Shown here: positions 17,474 through 27,008 of the stretch, piece after piece
Layout: every line of letters begins with the position of its first letter
How positions within the stretch are numbered: the stretch's first letter is position 1
Assembly: GCA_903918375.1 (NCBI GenBank)
Contig: CAIXED010000001.1
Coordinates: 62,001-126,000 of the forward strand
DNA from: an uncultured Pseudomonadota bacterium
GTDB lineage: Bacteria; Pseudomonadota; Gammaproteobacteria; Methylococcales; Methylomonadaceae
Direction of reading: 5' to 3'
DNA length: 64,000 bases
Notes under the pieces: generated by a model
What the model was told of the DNA's origin: nothing
Seen by the model: the letters and a program-made list of their open reading frames with translations, nothing else
Databases searched by the model: none
Program-made: the position numbers and the translations under genes

Positions 17474-20400
17474 GTAGTGCCGAGAAAAAAGACAGCGTAA
17501 CCGTTGCCATCGTTCGCTTATTTACCACCTCGCATTTATCGCTGCTGTTTTTGCTAGTGTCATTGCTGGCCGGAGCTGCGGCTTTGATGCTGACCCCACG
17601 CGAAGAAGACCCGCAAATCATCGTGCCGGTGATGGATGTCTTTGTCCAAGTGCCGGGCGCATCCAGCGAAGAAGTCGAACAACAAGTCACCACGCCTTTA
17701 GAAGCGCTGCTCAAGCAAATTCAAGGCGTCGAATACGTTTATTCGGCTTCACGGCCGGGCGAAGCGGTAGTGACGGTGCGCTATTTTGTCGGTGAAAACC
17801 TTGAAAATAGCGTGATTAAAACCCGCGATAAATTACTGGCCAATCAAGACATTATTCCGCCCAGCGTCAGTAATTGGCTGGTTAAACCGGTCGAAATTGA
17901 CGATGTGCCGATTGTGTTGATGAGTTTGTCCTCAGCCAATCCTGAAAATGACAGCTTGCAACTGCGTCGGGTTGCCGATGAATTAATCGCCCGTTTGCGG
18001 AGTATTGATAATGTCGGCAAAAGTTGGGTAGTCGGTGCCAATCCACGACGGATTTCGGTTTATCCCGATCCGGCTAAATTACAAGCCAGCAATCTCAGTT
18101 TGCTAGAGATTAAACAGGCATTGGCGCAAAGCAATATCAACCTGCCGATTGGCGAAATCACCAGCCGCAACCAAGCTATTAGCCTTGAAGCGGGGCCGCA
18201 TTATCAAAGCGCTGCCGATGTCGGTGCGACGGTGATTAAAAATCTCAATGGTCGCTTACTGCATCTACGCGATGTGGCCGAAATTAACGATGGCGCAACT
18301 GACAGCGACTATTACACTCAAATCGGTTTTGGCCCCGCCGCCGAACAAATCCACAGCATAGGCGAAACCACTGGCGAGTTACCCAAAGCCGGTGAACAAC
18401 GCCAAGCAGTAACGATTGCCATCGCTAAACGCAAAGGCAGTAATGCGGTCAGCGTCGCCGAACAAGTGTTAACAATGACCGAGCAATTGAAAGGCAATCT
18501 AATACCTGCCGATATGCTAATCACTGTGACCCGCAACTACGGCGAAACTGCTGACCATAAAGTTAACGAATTGGTGATGCATTTATCGATTGCGATTTTG
18601 ACCATCATCGTCTTGCTGGCTTTAACTTTAGGTTTTAAAGAATCGCTGATTGTGTCGCTGGCAGTGCCGATGACTTTCGCCATCACTTTGTTATGCGATT
18701 TGATTTTTGGCTACACCATCAACCGCGTCACTTTGTTTGCTTTGATTTTGTCGCTGGGCTTGCTGGTTGATGATCCGATTGTCGATGTCGAGAATATTCA
18801 CCGCCACTACAAAATGCGCAAACAACCGCCTTTGCAGGCTTTGTTAACTGCGGTTGATGAAATCAGACCGCCGACGATTTTGGCGACTTTTGCGGTGATT
18901 ATGTCGTTTATCCCGATGTTTTTTATCACCGGCATGATGGGGCCTTACATGGCACCGATGGCGTTTAATGTGCCGATTGCGATGTTGTTGTCGTTGGTGA
19001 TTGCCTTTAGCGTCACGCCTTGGGCTAGTTACCGTTTACTAAAAGGCGATTACGGTAAAGACCACGGCCCTGAGTTTGATTTAAAACAAAGTCGCGGCTT
19101 TAAAGTTTATCAAGCGATACTCGCGCCATTATTAGCCAGCAAACGCAAAGCGACGATTTTTCTATTGGCGGTGTTATTGGCGTTTGTCGCTTCGGCGATG
19201 ATGGCGGTCACCCGTGTTGTACCGTTGAAATTATTGCCGTTTGATAACAAAAACGAGTTGCAGCTGGTGATTGATATGCCCAAAGGCAGTTCTTTGGAAG
19301 CCACCGACGAGGTTGCTAATGCTTTGGGGCGTTATTTAGCCACCGTGAATGAAGTCAGCAGCTTTCAAAGCTATGTCGGCTTGGCTTCGCCGATGGATTT
19401 TAACGGCATGGTGCGCCACTATTATTTACGCCAAGGTGGGCATTTGGGCGATATTCGCATCGTTTTGGTTGATAAAACCCGCCGCGAGCATCAGTCACAC
19501 GATATTGCGTTGCGGATTCGTCCAGAAATTGATCGTATCGAACAGCAATACGGCGCCAATATCAAAATTGTTGAAATGCCGCCGGGGCCGCCGGTGCTGT
19601 CAACCTTGGTTGCCGAAGTTTACGGGCCGCCAGAAGCGAGTTATGACAACCTAATTCAAGTCGCCAATCGAGTCAAAGCCGATATTAGCCAAACCGAAGG
19701 CGTGGTTGATGTGGATGATTTAGTCGATGCCGAACAAAGTCAGTTACATTTTTTAATAGACCACGACAAAGCCGCTTTGCTGGGCATTAACAGCGCCGAA
19801 GTCGCTAACAGTTTGCGCTTGGCGATTGCCGGTGATGATGTCGGTTTATTGCATATTGAAACCGAGCGCCAGCCGTTAGCAATTCATCTGCAATTAGCCC
19901 GTCCCGCCCGTTCATCAGAAGCGGATTTGTTGGCGTTGACAGTAAAAACCGCGCAAGGCCAATCAGTTCATCTCAGCGAAATCGGCCACTTTAGCCACGA
20001 CCAGATTCAAAAAACCATTTACCATAAAAACCTGCAACGGGTGGCTTATGTAACTGGTGAAATGGCGGGGCGCAGTCCGGTGGAAGCGATTCTGGATTTG
20101 TTTGACAGCTTTAAACAACGGCCATTACCGGCTGGCTATCAGGCAGAAATGGCTGGCGAAGGCGAATGGAAAATTACTGTCGATGTGTTCCGCGATTTGG
20201 GCTTGGCGTTTGCGGCAGCGATGGTGATGATTTATATCTTGCTAGTCGGCCAAACCGGTTCCTTATCGGTGCCGCTGATTATGATGATTGCGATTCCGTT
20301 GACTGTGATCGGCATCATGCCGGGTTTTTGGTTGATTAACCTGTTCACTTCGCCAATCAATGGTTTTGAAACCCCGATTTATTTCACCGCTACTGCGATG

Positions 20401-20730
20401 ATAGGCATGATTGCTTTAGCGGGGATAGTGGTGCGTAACTCGATTATTTTGATTGATTTTATTAACAACATTTACCGCGCTAATCCTGAAATCAGCTTGG
20501 CTGATGCTATCATCGAAGCCGGCGCCACCCGATTAAACCCGATTTTTTTAACCGCTGCGTCTGCGGTATTGGGGTCGATGATGATCGTGTTAGACCCGAT
20601 TTTTTCGGGATTGGCATGGAGTTTTATCTTTGGCATTATCGCCTCGACGCTGTTTTCGTTGGTGGTGATTCCGGTGGTTTATTTCTTGCTGAATCGGAAT
20701 ATGTCGAAACAAATTTTGCGTGACGAATAA
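17470..20730 (+). CDS. Efflux RND transporter permease
   Basis: 1086 aa; VPGASSEEVEQQVTTPLE, LGLLVDDPIVDVENIHRH, C-terminal ALAGIVVRNSIILIDFI. Confidence 0.95.
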   Translation: MSSAEKKDSVTVAIVRLFTTSHLSLLFLLVSLLAGAAALMLTPREEDPQIIVPVMDVFVQVPGASSEEVEQQVTTPLEALLKQIQGVEYVYSASRPGEAVVTVRYFVGENLENSVIKTRDKLLANQDIIPPSVSNWLVKPVEIDDVPIVLMSLSSANPENDSLQLRRVADELIARLRSIDNVGKSWVVGANPRRISVYPDPAKLQASNLSLLEIKQALAQSNINLPIGEITSRNQAISLEAGPHYQSAADVGATVIKNLNGRLLHLRDVAEINDGATDSDYYTQIGFGPAAEQIHSIGETTGELPKAGEQRQAVTIAIAKRKGSNAVSVAEQVLTMTEQLKGNLIPADMLITVTRNYGETADHKVNELVMHLSIAILTIIVLLALTLGFKESLIVSLAVPMTFAITLLCDLIFGYTINRVTLFALILSLGLLVDDPIVDVENIHRHYKMRKQPPLQALLTAVDEIRPPTILATFAVIMSFIPMFFITGMMGPYMAPMAFNVPIAMLLSLVIAFSVTPWASYRLLKGDYGKDHGPEFDLKQSRGFKVYQAILAPLLASKRKATIFLLAVLLAFVASAMMAVTRVVPLKLLPFDNKNELQLVIDMPKGSSLEATDEVANALGRYLATVNEVSSFQSYVGLASPMDFNGMVRHYYLRQGGHLGDIRIVLVDKTRREHQSHDIALRIRPEIDRIEQQYGANIKIVEMPPGPPVLSTLVAEVYGPPEASYDNLIQVANRVKADISQTEGVVDVDDLVDAEQSQLHFLIDHDKAALLGINSAEVANSLRLAIAGDDVGLLHIETERQPLAIHLQLARPARSSEADLLALTVKTAQGQSVHLSEIGHFSHDQIQKTIYHKNLQRVAYVTGEMAGRSPVEAILDLFDSFKQRPLPAGYQAEMAGEGEWKITVDVFRDLGLAFAAAMVMIYILLVGQTGSLSVPLIMMIAIPLTVIGIMPGFWLINLFTSPINGFETPIYFTATAMIGMIALAGIVVRNSIILIDFINNIYRANPEISLADAIIEAGATRLNPIFLTAASAVLGSMMIVLDPIFSGLAWSFIFGIIASTLFSLVVIPVVYFLLNRNMSKQILRDE

Positions 20731-20762
20731 TTTAATAGCTAACCTTTTTGGAAACTTTATCA

Positions 20763-21149
20763 ATGAAAAAATTAATTAATACTGTAATTTGCCTTAGCGC
20801 TTTTAGCTTATTGCCTGCGATTGCCTTGGCCGGCAATGACGACCATGCAAGCTCATCAATTCCACGCCAATTATTATTGAAAAAACGCGTGACACTGACA
20901 TCCAACAGCGTTGATTCCAAAGTGATTCGCGTGCAGTTTCCCAAAGGTTACAAAACCCCAGCCCATACCCATGAAGGCCCAGGCCCTCGTTATGTGGTTA
21001 AAGGTAAATTGCGAGTTGAAGATAATGGCGAAAGCAATGTGTTTAGTGCCGGAGAAATTTTCTGGGAAACCGGTGGGCTAATGACCGTTGAGAATATTGG
21101 TGACGATCAGGCAGAAATTATTATTTTTGAGATGGTGGCGGTTAAGTAA
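20763..21149 (+). CDS. Secreted cupin-domain protein
   Basis: Signal peptide; PKGYKTPAHTHEGPGPRYVVKGKLRVEDNG cupin motif. Confidence 0.8.
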   Translation: MKKLINTVICLSAFSLLPAIALAGNDDHASSSIPRQLLLKKRVTLTSNSVDSKVIRVQFPKGYKTPAHTHEGPGPRYVVKGKLRVEDNGESNVFSAGEIFWETGGLMTVENIGDDQAEIIIFEMVAVK

Positions 21150-21185
21150 ATTTTTGAGGCATATGCGCTGAGTTTATTCAGCGCA

Positions 21186-21617
21186 TCATTCAACTTTATT
21201 AACCGTTTCCAACAAAGAAATAATTTTCTTTAAATTTAAAATTTCTTGATCCTTCATTAAAATCTGATTATCTTTCCATTCGATAATCAGTTGCAATTTC
21301 TCCAATTCATGCGAATGCTGTGAATTTGATTCATTAGCATTAACTACACAGTTATATTGATTTTGCTGACGCCCAGTACTGTAAGCCCCAGACATATAGA
21401 GCATATTTTTTTCATTTAGAGCAATCAACTCAGACAATTCGATCCCAAACAGCTCGGCAATTTGCTCCAATCTAGCCAAACTCACGTTAGTTTCACCTCG
21501 CTCGATACTACCGTAACCATTGACAGACATGTCCAATTTTTCGGCCACATCTTCCTGCGACCAACCTTTTAGATGACGAATCAACTTAATTTTCTCGTGT
21601 ACAGCCATTAGAACCAA
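21186..21617 (-). CDS. XRE-family HTH regulator with C-terminal coiled coil
   Basis: IKLIRHLKGWSQEDVAEKLDMSVNGYGSIERGETNVSL helix-turn-helix; likely start is MAVHEKI at 21608. Confidence 0.85.
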   Translation of the reverse strand: MVLMAVHEKIKLIRHLKGWSQEDVAEKLDMSVNGYGSIERGETNVSLARLEQIAELFGIELSELIALNEKNMLYMSGAYSTGRQQNQYNCVVNANESNSQHSHELEKLQLIIEWKDNQILMKDQEILNLKKIISLLETVNKVE

Positions 21618-21745
21618 CTCTCAGTTGCAAAATAACAAGTCAGACCAGATTGTAACAAATTTTTGAGAAATTATAATTTTCTATCTGTTCAGTTATTGAA
21701 CCTAAAAATCAGCACAACTCTCAGATTATCAAAAAAATAAAAATC

Positions 21746-22204
21746 ATGACATCTCATAAAATTAACGAATTGGAAGAAAAAATTCAGCAAAAAACATTGA
21801 CACTGGTTTTATTGTCAATAGCAACCGCTGGAATATATCCTATATTATGGATATACAGAAACTATAGCGTCATTAACGACATTACTGAAACAAAAATAGT
21901 AGATGATGTATTTGTAATATGGTTAGCTGTTTGCGTCGGCTTAGGTAGCCAACTAGCAACATCAAAAGAAGAAGTTATGGTTGCATTAGGCGGAATCTTA
22001 TATATTGCCGGCTGTGTGTTGTATGCTGTATTTGCATTTAAAATACGCTCAACTTTAAGAGAATACGCATTACAAAAACATAAAATCGATTTACCAATGA
22101 ACAGATTCTATACCTTAATATTTACAGTTTATTATATAAATTACTGCATCAACGACATGAAAGAGGTTGAAAGAAAAAACACAATACTGAAAAGCAGAAC
22201 TTAA
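21746..22204 (+). CDS. DUF4234-like membrane protein
   Basis: LVLLSIATAGIYPILWIYRNY motif and TM segments. Confidence 0.65.
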   Translation: MTSHKINELEEKIQQKTLTLVLLSIATAGIYPILWIYRNYSVINDITETKIVDDVFVIWLAVCVGLGSQLATSKEEVMVALGGILYIAGCVLYAVFAFKIRSTLREYALQKHKIDLPMNRFYTLIFTVYYINYCINDMKEVERKNTILKSRT

Positions 22205-22242
22205 AAATCACAAACATAAAATAATTAAAATATTTTAATCCC

Positions 22243-22581
22243 ATGAAATACATCGCAATCCTTATATTTTCTTTTTTAATCAGTGGCTGTAATGACAATC
22301 CTGCTGTAAAAGTCGAAACCTATAACAAGGTCAATCAACTATTTGGCGTTAAATATATTGAAGTCAAAGTTTCTTCTATTGTAGACGAGGTTGTTGTGGA
22401 AGATATAGTTGTTAATCGAGGTAACTGTAAAATACAAAACATTAACGTTATGAATCGTAAACCAATTATCCCTAAACAATTAAAATTTGGAGAATCTGTT
22501 TCTGTGTCTTTTTCAGGACCTTGCGAAGCATCACAAGTTGATGTTGAAACTGACCAAGGTAGTTACACAGTCAATTATTAA
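22243..22581 (+). CDS. Putative lipoprotein
   Basis: FSFLISGC lipobox; short secreted domain. Confidence 0.6.
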   Translation: MKYIAILIFSFLISGCNDNPAVKVETYNKVNQLFGVKYIEVKVSSIVDEVVVEDIVVNRGNCKIQNINVMNRKPIIPKQLKFGESVSVSFSGPCEASQVDVETDQGSYTVNY

Positions 22582-22615
22582 AATCGACAACTGAGCACCT
22601 TTTCTTAACAAAAAT

Positions 22616-22652
22616 GAGCGGAAAGCACTTCTCTTTTCCGCTCTACATCAAG
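22616..22652. repeat. 37-nt hairpin element, copy 1
   Basis: gaGCGGAAagcacttctcTTTTCCGCtctacatcaag; related to copy at 23891. Confidence 0.65.
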
Positions 22653-22741
22653 TAAAAAACAAATAAGATCCAATTCTAAAGTTAATCGAGCCTGACCTCA
22701 AAAATCTTCAATTTTGCTAAGGAAACACGTCAATCGCGAGC

Positions 22742-22768
22742 GGTGCGCTTTACGTTGTTCAGCGCACC
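22742..22768. repeat. Palindromic element
   Basis: GGTGCGCTttacgttgttcAGCGCACC. Confidence 0.6.
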
Positions 22769-22810
22769 CTATAAACGCTAATTTGTTAAATAACGTAATT
22801 ATATTTATAT

Positions 22811-22863
22811 AATTGTAATTGTAATTGTAATTGTAATTGTAATTGTAATTGTAATTGTAATTG
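22811..22863. repeat. Hexanucleotide tandem repeat (TAATTG), about 8.8 copies
   Basis: aattg followed by eight perfect taattg units, about 98 bp upstream of the GGDEF start codon. Confidence 0.97.
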
Positions 22864-22960
22864 AAACCATTATCGGTGAAGAGTCTTCGACAAGTATATT
22901 GTCTATTAATCCTGTCAAAGGATATTAGCCAATACTTTCCGCTCAGCAAGGATCACCGCC

Positions 22961-23857
22961 ATGTCATCTGAACAACTTTTCGACCCCATACTAGCTGCCA
23001 CCGAGGAACTTGAACGTAGCGCCATTAACATCAGACAAATTCACGGGGCACTAAAAAGTTTAACCGCCGAAAACCTGAAAAGTCTTGAAACCAACTCCCA
23101 GCGAATTCAAGAAGCGACGGCACAACTCAAGCTATCTCATGAACAAAAAACGGCTGATTTTGCGGCCTATGAAGCAGCTATGCTTGAAATAGAAGCCGGC
23201 AAGCAATTACTGGATGAAAACAAGAAATTATTAGGCGTCGCCGAAGAAAAATTAAAATCATCAGCAGATAGCTTGTATCAAAGCGGCCTGTTGTTGGCAG
23301 TGGCTAATTCTCAAGCACTGCTTGATCACCTGACTAAATTACCTAACCGCCGATTATTTATTGATCGATTTAATCAAACCATCCTTGCCGGGCATCGTAA
23401 TAAAACCTATTCCTCACTGCTATTTCTCGACTTGGATAAATTCAAGCTTATCAATGACCAATATGGGCATGAGATTGGCGACTTATTGCTGATTGAGATT
23501 GCTGAGCGTTTGACACGCGCGGTACGAGATACAGATACCGTGGCGCGATATGGTGGCGATGAGTTTGTGATTATTATCAGCAATCTCAACATTGACCAAA
23601 AAGCGGCCGTAGCTAGAACTGAGCTGATTGTCGAAAAAGTGCGAAAAAGCATTGCTATGCCCGTCACTATGGGGACCGGTGACGATGAGTTCGTGCTAGA
23701 TCCTCAATGTACTGCCAGTATTGGCGTGACTGTATTTTTATATGAAGTTGGCGATCCCAAGTCAGTCTTGGAGAACATTATCAGCCTTTCCGATAAAGCG
23801 ATGTATCAGGCTAAACAGGCGGGTGGGAACCAGAGTCGGCTAGGTGTGTGCGGATAA
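22961..23857 (+). CDS. GGDEF-domain diguanylate cyclase
   Basis: DHLTKLPNRRLFIDRF, LDLDKFKLINDQYGHEIGDLLL, YGGDEFVII (GGDEF), N-terminal coiled coil. Confidence 0.95.
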   Translation: MSSEQLFDPILAATEELERSAINIRQIHGALKSLTAENLKSLETNSQRIQEATAQLKLSHEQKTADFAAYEAAMLEIEAGKQLLDENKKLLGVAEEKLKSSADSLYQSGLLLAVANSQALLDHLTKLPNRRLFIDRFNQTILAGHRNKTYSSLLFLDLDKFKLINDQYGHEIGDLLLIEIAERLTRAVRDTDTVARYGGDEFVIIISNLNIDQKAAVARTELIVEKVRKSIAMPVTMGTGDDEFVLDPQCTASIGVTVFLYEVGDPKSVLENIISLSDKAMYQAKQAGGNQSRLGVCG

Positions 23858-23890
23858 GCAACAGCATAATGCGCCAATATTAAGCTTTCA

Positions 23891-23927
23891 GGCGGAAGAT
23901 GCTTTCGCTTTTCCGCCCTACATCAAG
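23891..23927. repeat. 37-nt hairpin element, copy 2
   Basis: gGCGGAAgatgctttcgcTTTTCCGCcctacatcaag; same stem and tail as 22616. Confidence 0.65.
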
Positions 23928-23933
23928 CAGACT

Positions 23934-26293
23934 TTAAAACGTCAACCGATAACTCGCCGCCACCCAATAATTAGGGGTTTCAGATTCACTGGTTGCGTTA
24001 ATGGTTGCGGTTGCGACACCGGGGCCGACGTGGGCTTCACCGCCAACCATGCCGCGTAGCCAATATTGGCGATAATTTTGTCCGGCAAAACTGTATTGAT
24101 TTAAGCCTAACAGCTCGACTTGGCTTGTGGTGCCTTGGGCTTCAAAACGATGCACGCCTTCTAAGCGAGCCAATAAATTGAAGTTATCATCCAAATTAAC
24201 CACCGCATCCAAACCAACACGGGCTTGGGTGCCTTGTTCGCTACGAGCTTGCCAACGGGCTGGAAAGCCACCACCGGTTTCAGTGTAGCCACCAACTCGG
24301 GTGCGGGTAAAACTGTAGCTGGCGTAAGGGGTAAATTGGGTTAATGGCAGGCTAAATGCGTTTAGCCAATCTAAACGGATTCGACCAGCAGCAGTATCGG
24401 CATCGGCTTGGCCGCGGGAAATGGCTTGGGTTCCAGCATTGAGATAGCCTCGACGTATCACGGCATCGCCAAAATTGTAGTAACCGCTAAGGCTTAGATG
24501 TAAGGGAGTACTGGCAATCGGGGTAATCACTTCTGGCATCAGATAAGTACCGTCAATCGTGGTGTTGCCGCCCCAAACACTGGCTTGATCGCTGTAGCTA
24601 CGACCAACGGCCATTTTCAAAGTAGCGCCAGCTAAACCATAGCCGTAACCTAATTCACCGACCGCGGCTTGGCCGTCCATTTGCCGATAATCACTACGCC
24701 CCCAATCACCACCCAACCAAGCGCTATGTCTGCCGTTACTTAATAAGCCACGCATTGGATTACCGTGTGCGCCGTTGATGGTTAAATCGGCATCACGTAA
24801 ACCTAACAAAGGAATCGCGGTTGAAGCTTGTAAGCTGGAAGCGTAATTAACAGTATCGATTAAGCCATTGCCATAGCTATTGTTCACTCTAGCGATAAAA
24901 CCGTGGTTGTTAGCTAATTCACCGACAACGACTGAGCCATCAGTATTCGTGGCGTAGGCAATATCGGTTTTTAACGCTGAATCAACCTGAACACCGTTAT
25001 CAGATAACCATTTTTCAACCGTTTGCATACCGGTTTCACTGGTCCAGCGATAAGCGCGATAAGCATTGTTATCGGCACCATCATTTGCGGTACCAACAAT
25101 CACTAAACCGTTACCACTGACATCAGTGGCTATTGACGAATTACCGTCATTTAGAACACCTAAATTGGTCATACCGGTTGCAGCTGTCCATCGGAAAGAT
25201 CCTCTGCTAAACTCATTATTGTTATAAAAATCAGATTGCCCAACAATAACACTACCGTCATTGCTAACCCCCCAAGCAATGTCACGACTATTACCGAGTT
25301 GTCCTAAACTTTTCATACCCTCAGCTTCAGTCCAACGAAAAGCAACGCTTTCCCAGTTGAGCCATTATCAGCATTACCAATAATTACACGTCCATCATTA
25401 CTAATACCATAGGCATCTGAATTTTTACCGTTATTTAAAAAACCCAAGCCAACCATTCCAGTTTGCTCTGTCCAACGAAAAGCCTGTGAATCAGAAGATT
25501 GATTTCCTCCAGAACCACTACCTACAATTATCTGTCCATTTTGATTAACATCGGCTGCGTAAGAACGGGTATATCCTGTCAAATAACCAAGCCCAACTAA
25601 ACCTGTTGATTGTGTCCAACGATACGCTTGATCTTGCACATGTGAATCGTTATGAACCTCACCCACAAGCGTATTACCATCACCACTAATTGCTACCGAA
25701 TTCACATGGGTATAACCCGGCAATGTTCCTATACTCTGAGCACCGCCTTCCGCTGTCCAGCGAAAAGTTCTCATCGCATTGTTCACAGAACCATCGTAAG
25801 AAGTACCTATTGCCACTAAGCCGTTATCACTGACATCGTATAACCAAGATTCCGAGCCATTGTTTAAGGTGCCGATTTCACGTATATCACCTGATGTACC
25901 AGCATTGACGATAGACAGGCTTGTCGATTGCGGAAAGAGTGTTGTTGGCGTAATGGTGACATTGCTCACTGGCGTTATGTTTACTGCAGTGTTGGGAGAA
26001 ATAGTTGCTGATGGTGTTAGACTTGCTGAAGTATTAATCGAACTACTACTTGTTGAAGATGAGGTACTTGCTGATGACGTTGCGCTTGTTGAATTATTAA
26101 TAGAAAGCGATCCTCCCGTAGAACTACTCCCTGATAATCCACTGGTTGCAAGATTCCCACCATTGAATATTGAAGTATTAGTATCAGCTTTAACATCAGT
26201 AATGAATGGAAGAGCCAAACTACTGGTCAAGGTTAAGTAAAAGAATGAAGATCGACGCATGATTAGTCCGTATAAATATCGATTGATTTCCAA
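23934..26293 (-). pseudogene. HAF-repeat autotransporter, apparently interrupted by a one-base frameshift
   Basis: Upstream ORF 25313-26293: signal sequence, Ser/Thr-rich linker and HAF repeats (xxFRWTxxxGMxxLG). Downstream ORF 23934-25316: more repeats and C-terminal beta-barrel ending in F. Restoring one G at about 25345 gives GSTGKAVAFRWTEAEGMKSLG. Confidence 0.75.
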
Positions 26294-26496
26294 AAAAGGA
26301 GAATTTGAATGAAGTTGGCTAAAAATGGGCGTAGTTTAATAGCTTCCCAAAAAAGCCGTGGTTAAATGATGTTAAATCCTTTTTATTCAATAAGTTAATA
26401 AAAATAAAAATTTAAAACATCACTTAACGGTTTGTTTTTTCCACCACTTCCCCAGACAATAGCGCCATTCTCGATTAACGATTAAGACTCTTAAAT

Positions 26497-26895
26497 ATGT
26501 CTAACACTGAAGATATTCGTATTGATAAATGGCTTTGGGCTGCTCGATTTTTTAAAACCCGTAATTTGGCTGCCGATGCGGTGAATGGCGGAAAGGTGCA
26601 TGTCAATGGTCAGCGCTGTAAACCTAGTCGGGATTTGCGGGTTGGCGATGTCATTACTATTACTAAAGATCAAAATAATTGGGAAATTCGCGTTACCGAT
26701 TTGAATAAACAACGCCGCCCCGCCAAAGAAGCAGTAACTTTGTATAGCGAGGACCAAGCCAGCGTTAATAAACGGCTTGAGCAAATTGAGTTGCGTAAAC
26801 AGCAACAAGCCTTAATGCCGGCTTCGGAACGTGAGCGGCGGCCTAATAAAAAACAACGTCGGCAAATTCACCGTTTTAAACAAGACAGCGTGTAA
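26497..26895 (+). CDS. hslR: S4-domain ribosome-associated heat shock protein Hsp15
   Basis: IRIDKWLWAARFFKTRNLAADAVNGGKVHVNGQRCKPSR. Confidence 0.93.
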   Translation: MSNTEDIRIDKWLWAARFFKTRNLAADAVNGGKVHVNGQRCKPSRDLRVGDVITITKDQNNWEIRVTDLNKQRRPAKEAVTLYSEDQASVNKRLEQIELRKQQQALMPASERERRPNKKQRRQIHRFKQDSV

Positions 26896-27008
26896 ACTAA
26901 CCCACAAAACAATAGCCACAATATCGGCTTCAATTTATCATTCTAAAAAAGACTATTTCGATACGGCTTAGCGTTAAGCCTGATTTCGCGTTACTTAAAG
27001 GACACTCC

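Noticed and set aside
17313-17714. Antisense 133-aa ORF across the adaptor/RND junction
   Set aside because: Spans two well-supported genes on the other strand
22811-22863. Possible CRISPR array or direct-repeat array
   Set aside because: Units are 6 bp with no spacers; a simple tandem repeat
22698-22949. Minus-strand ORF with (YN)n peptide
   Set aside because: Produced by translating the TAATTG tract and flanking repeats; no RBS or domain support
25860-26240. Plus-strand 126-aa ORF opposite the autotransporter Ser/Thr linker
   Set aside because: Low-complexity antisense of a Ser/Thr-rich region
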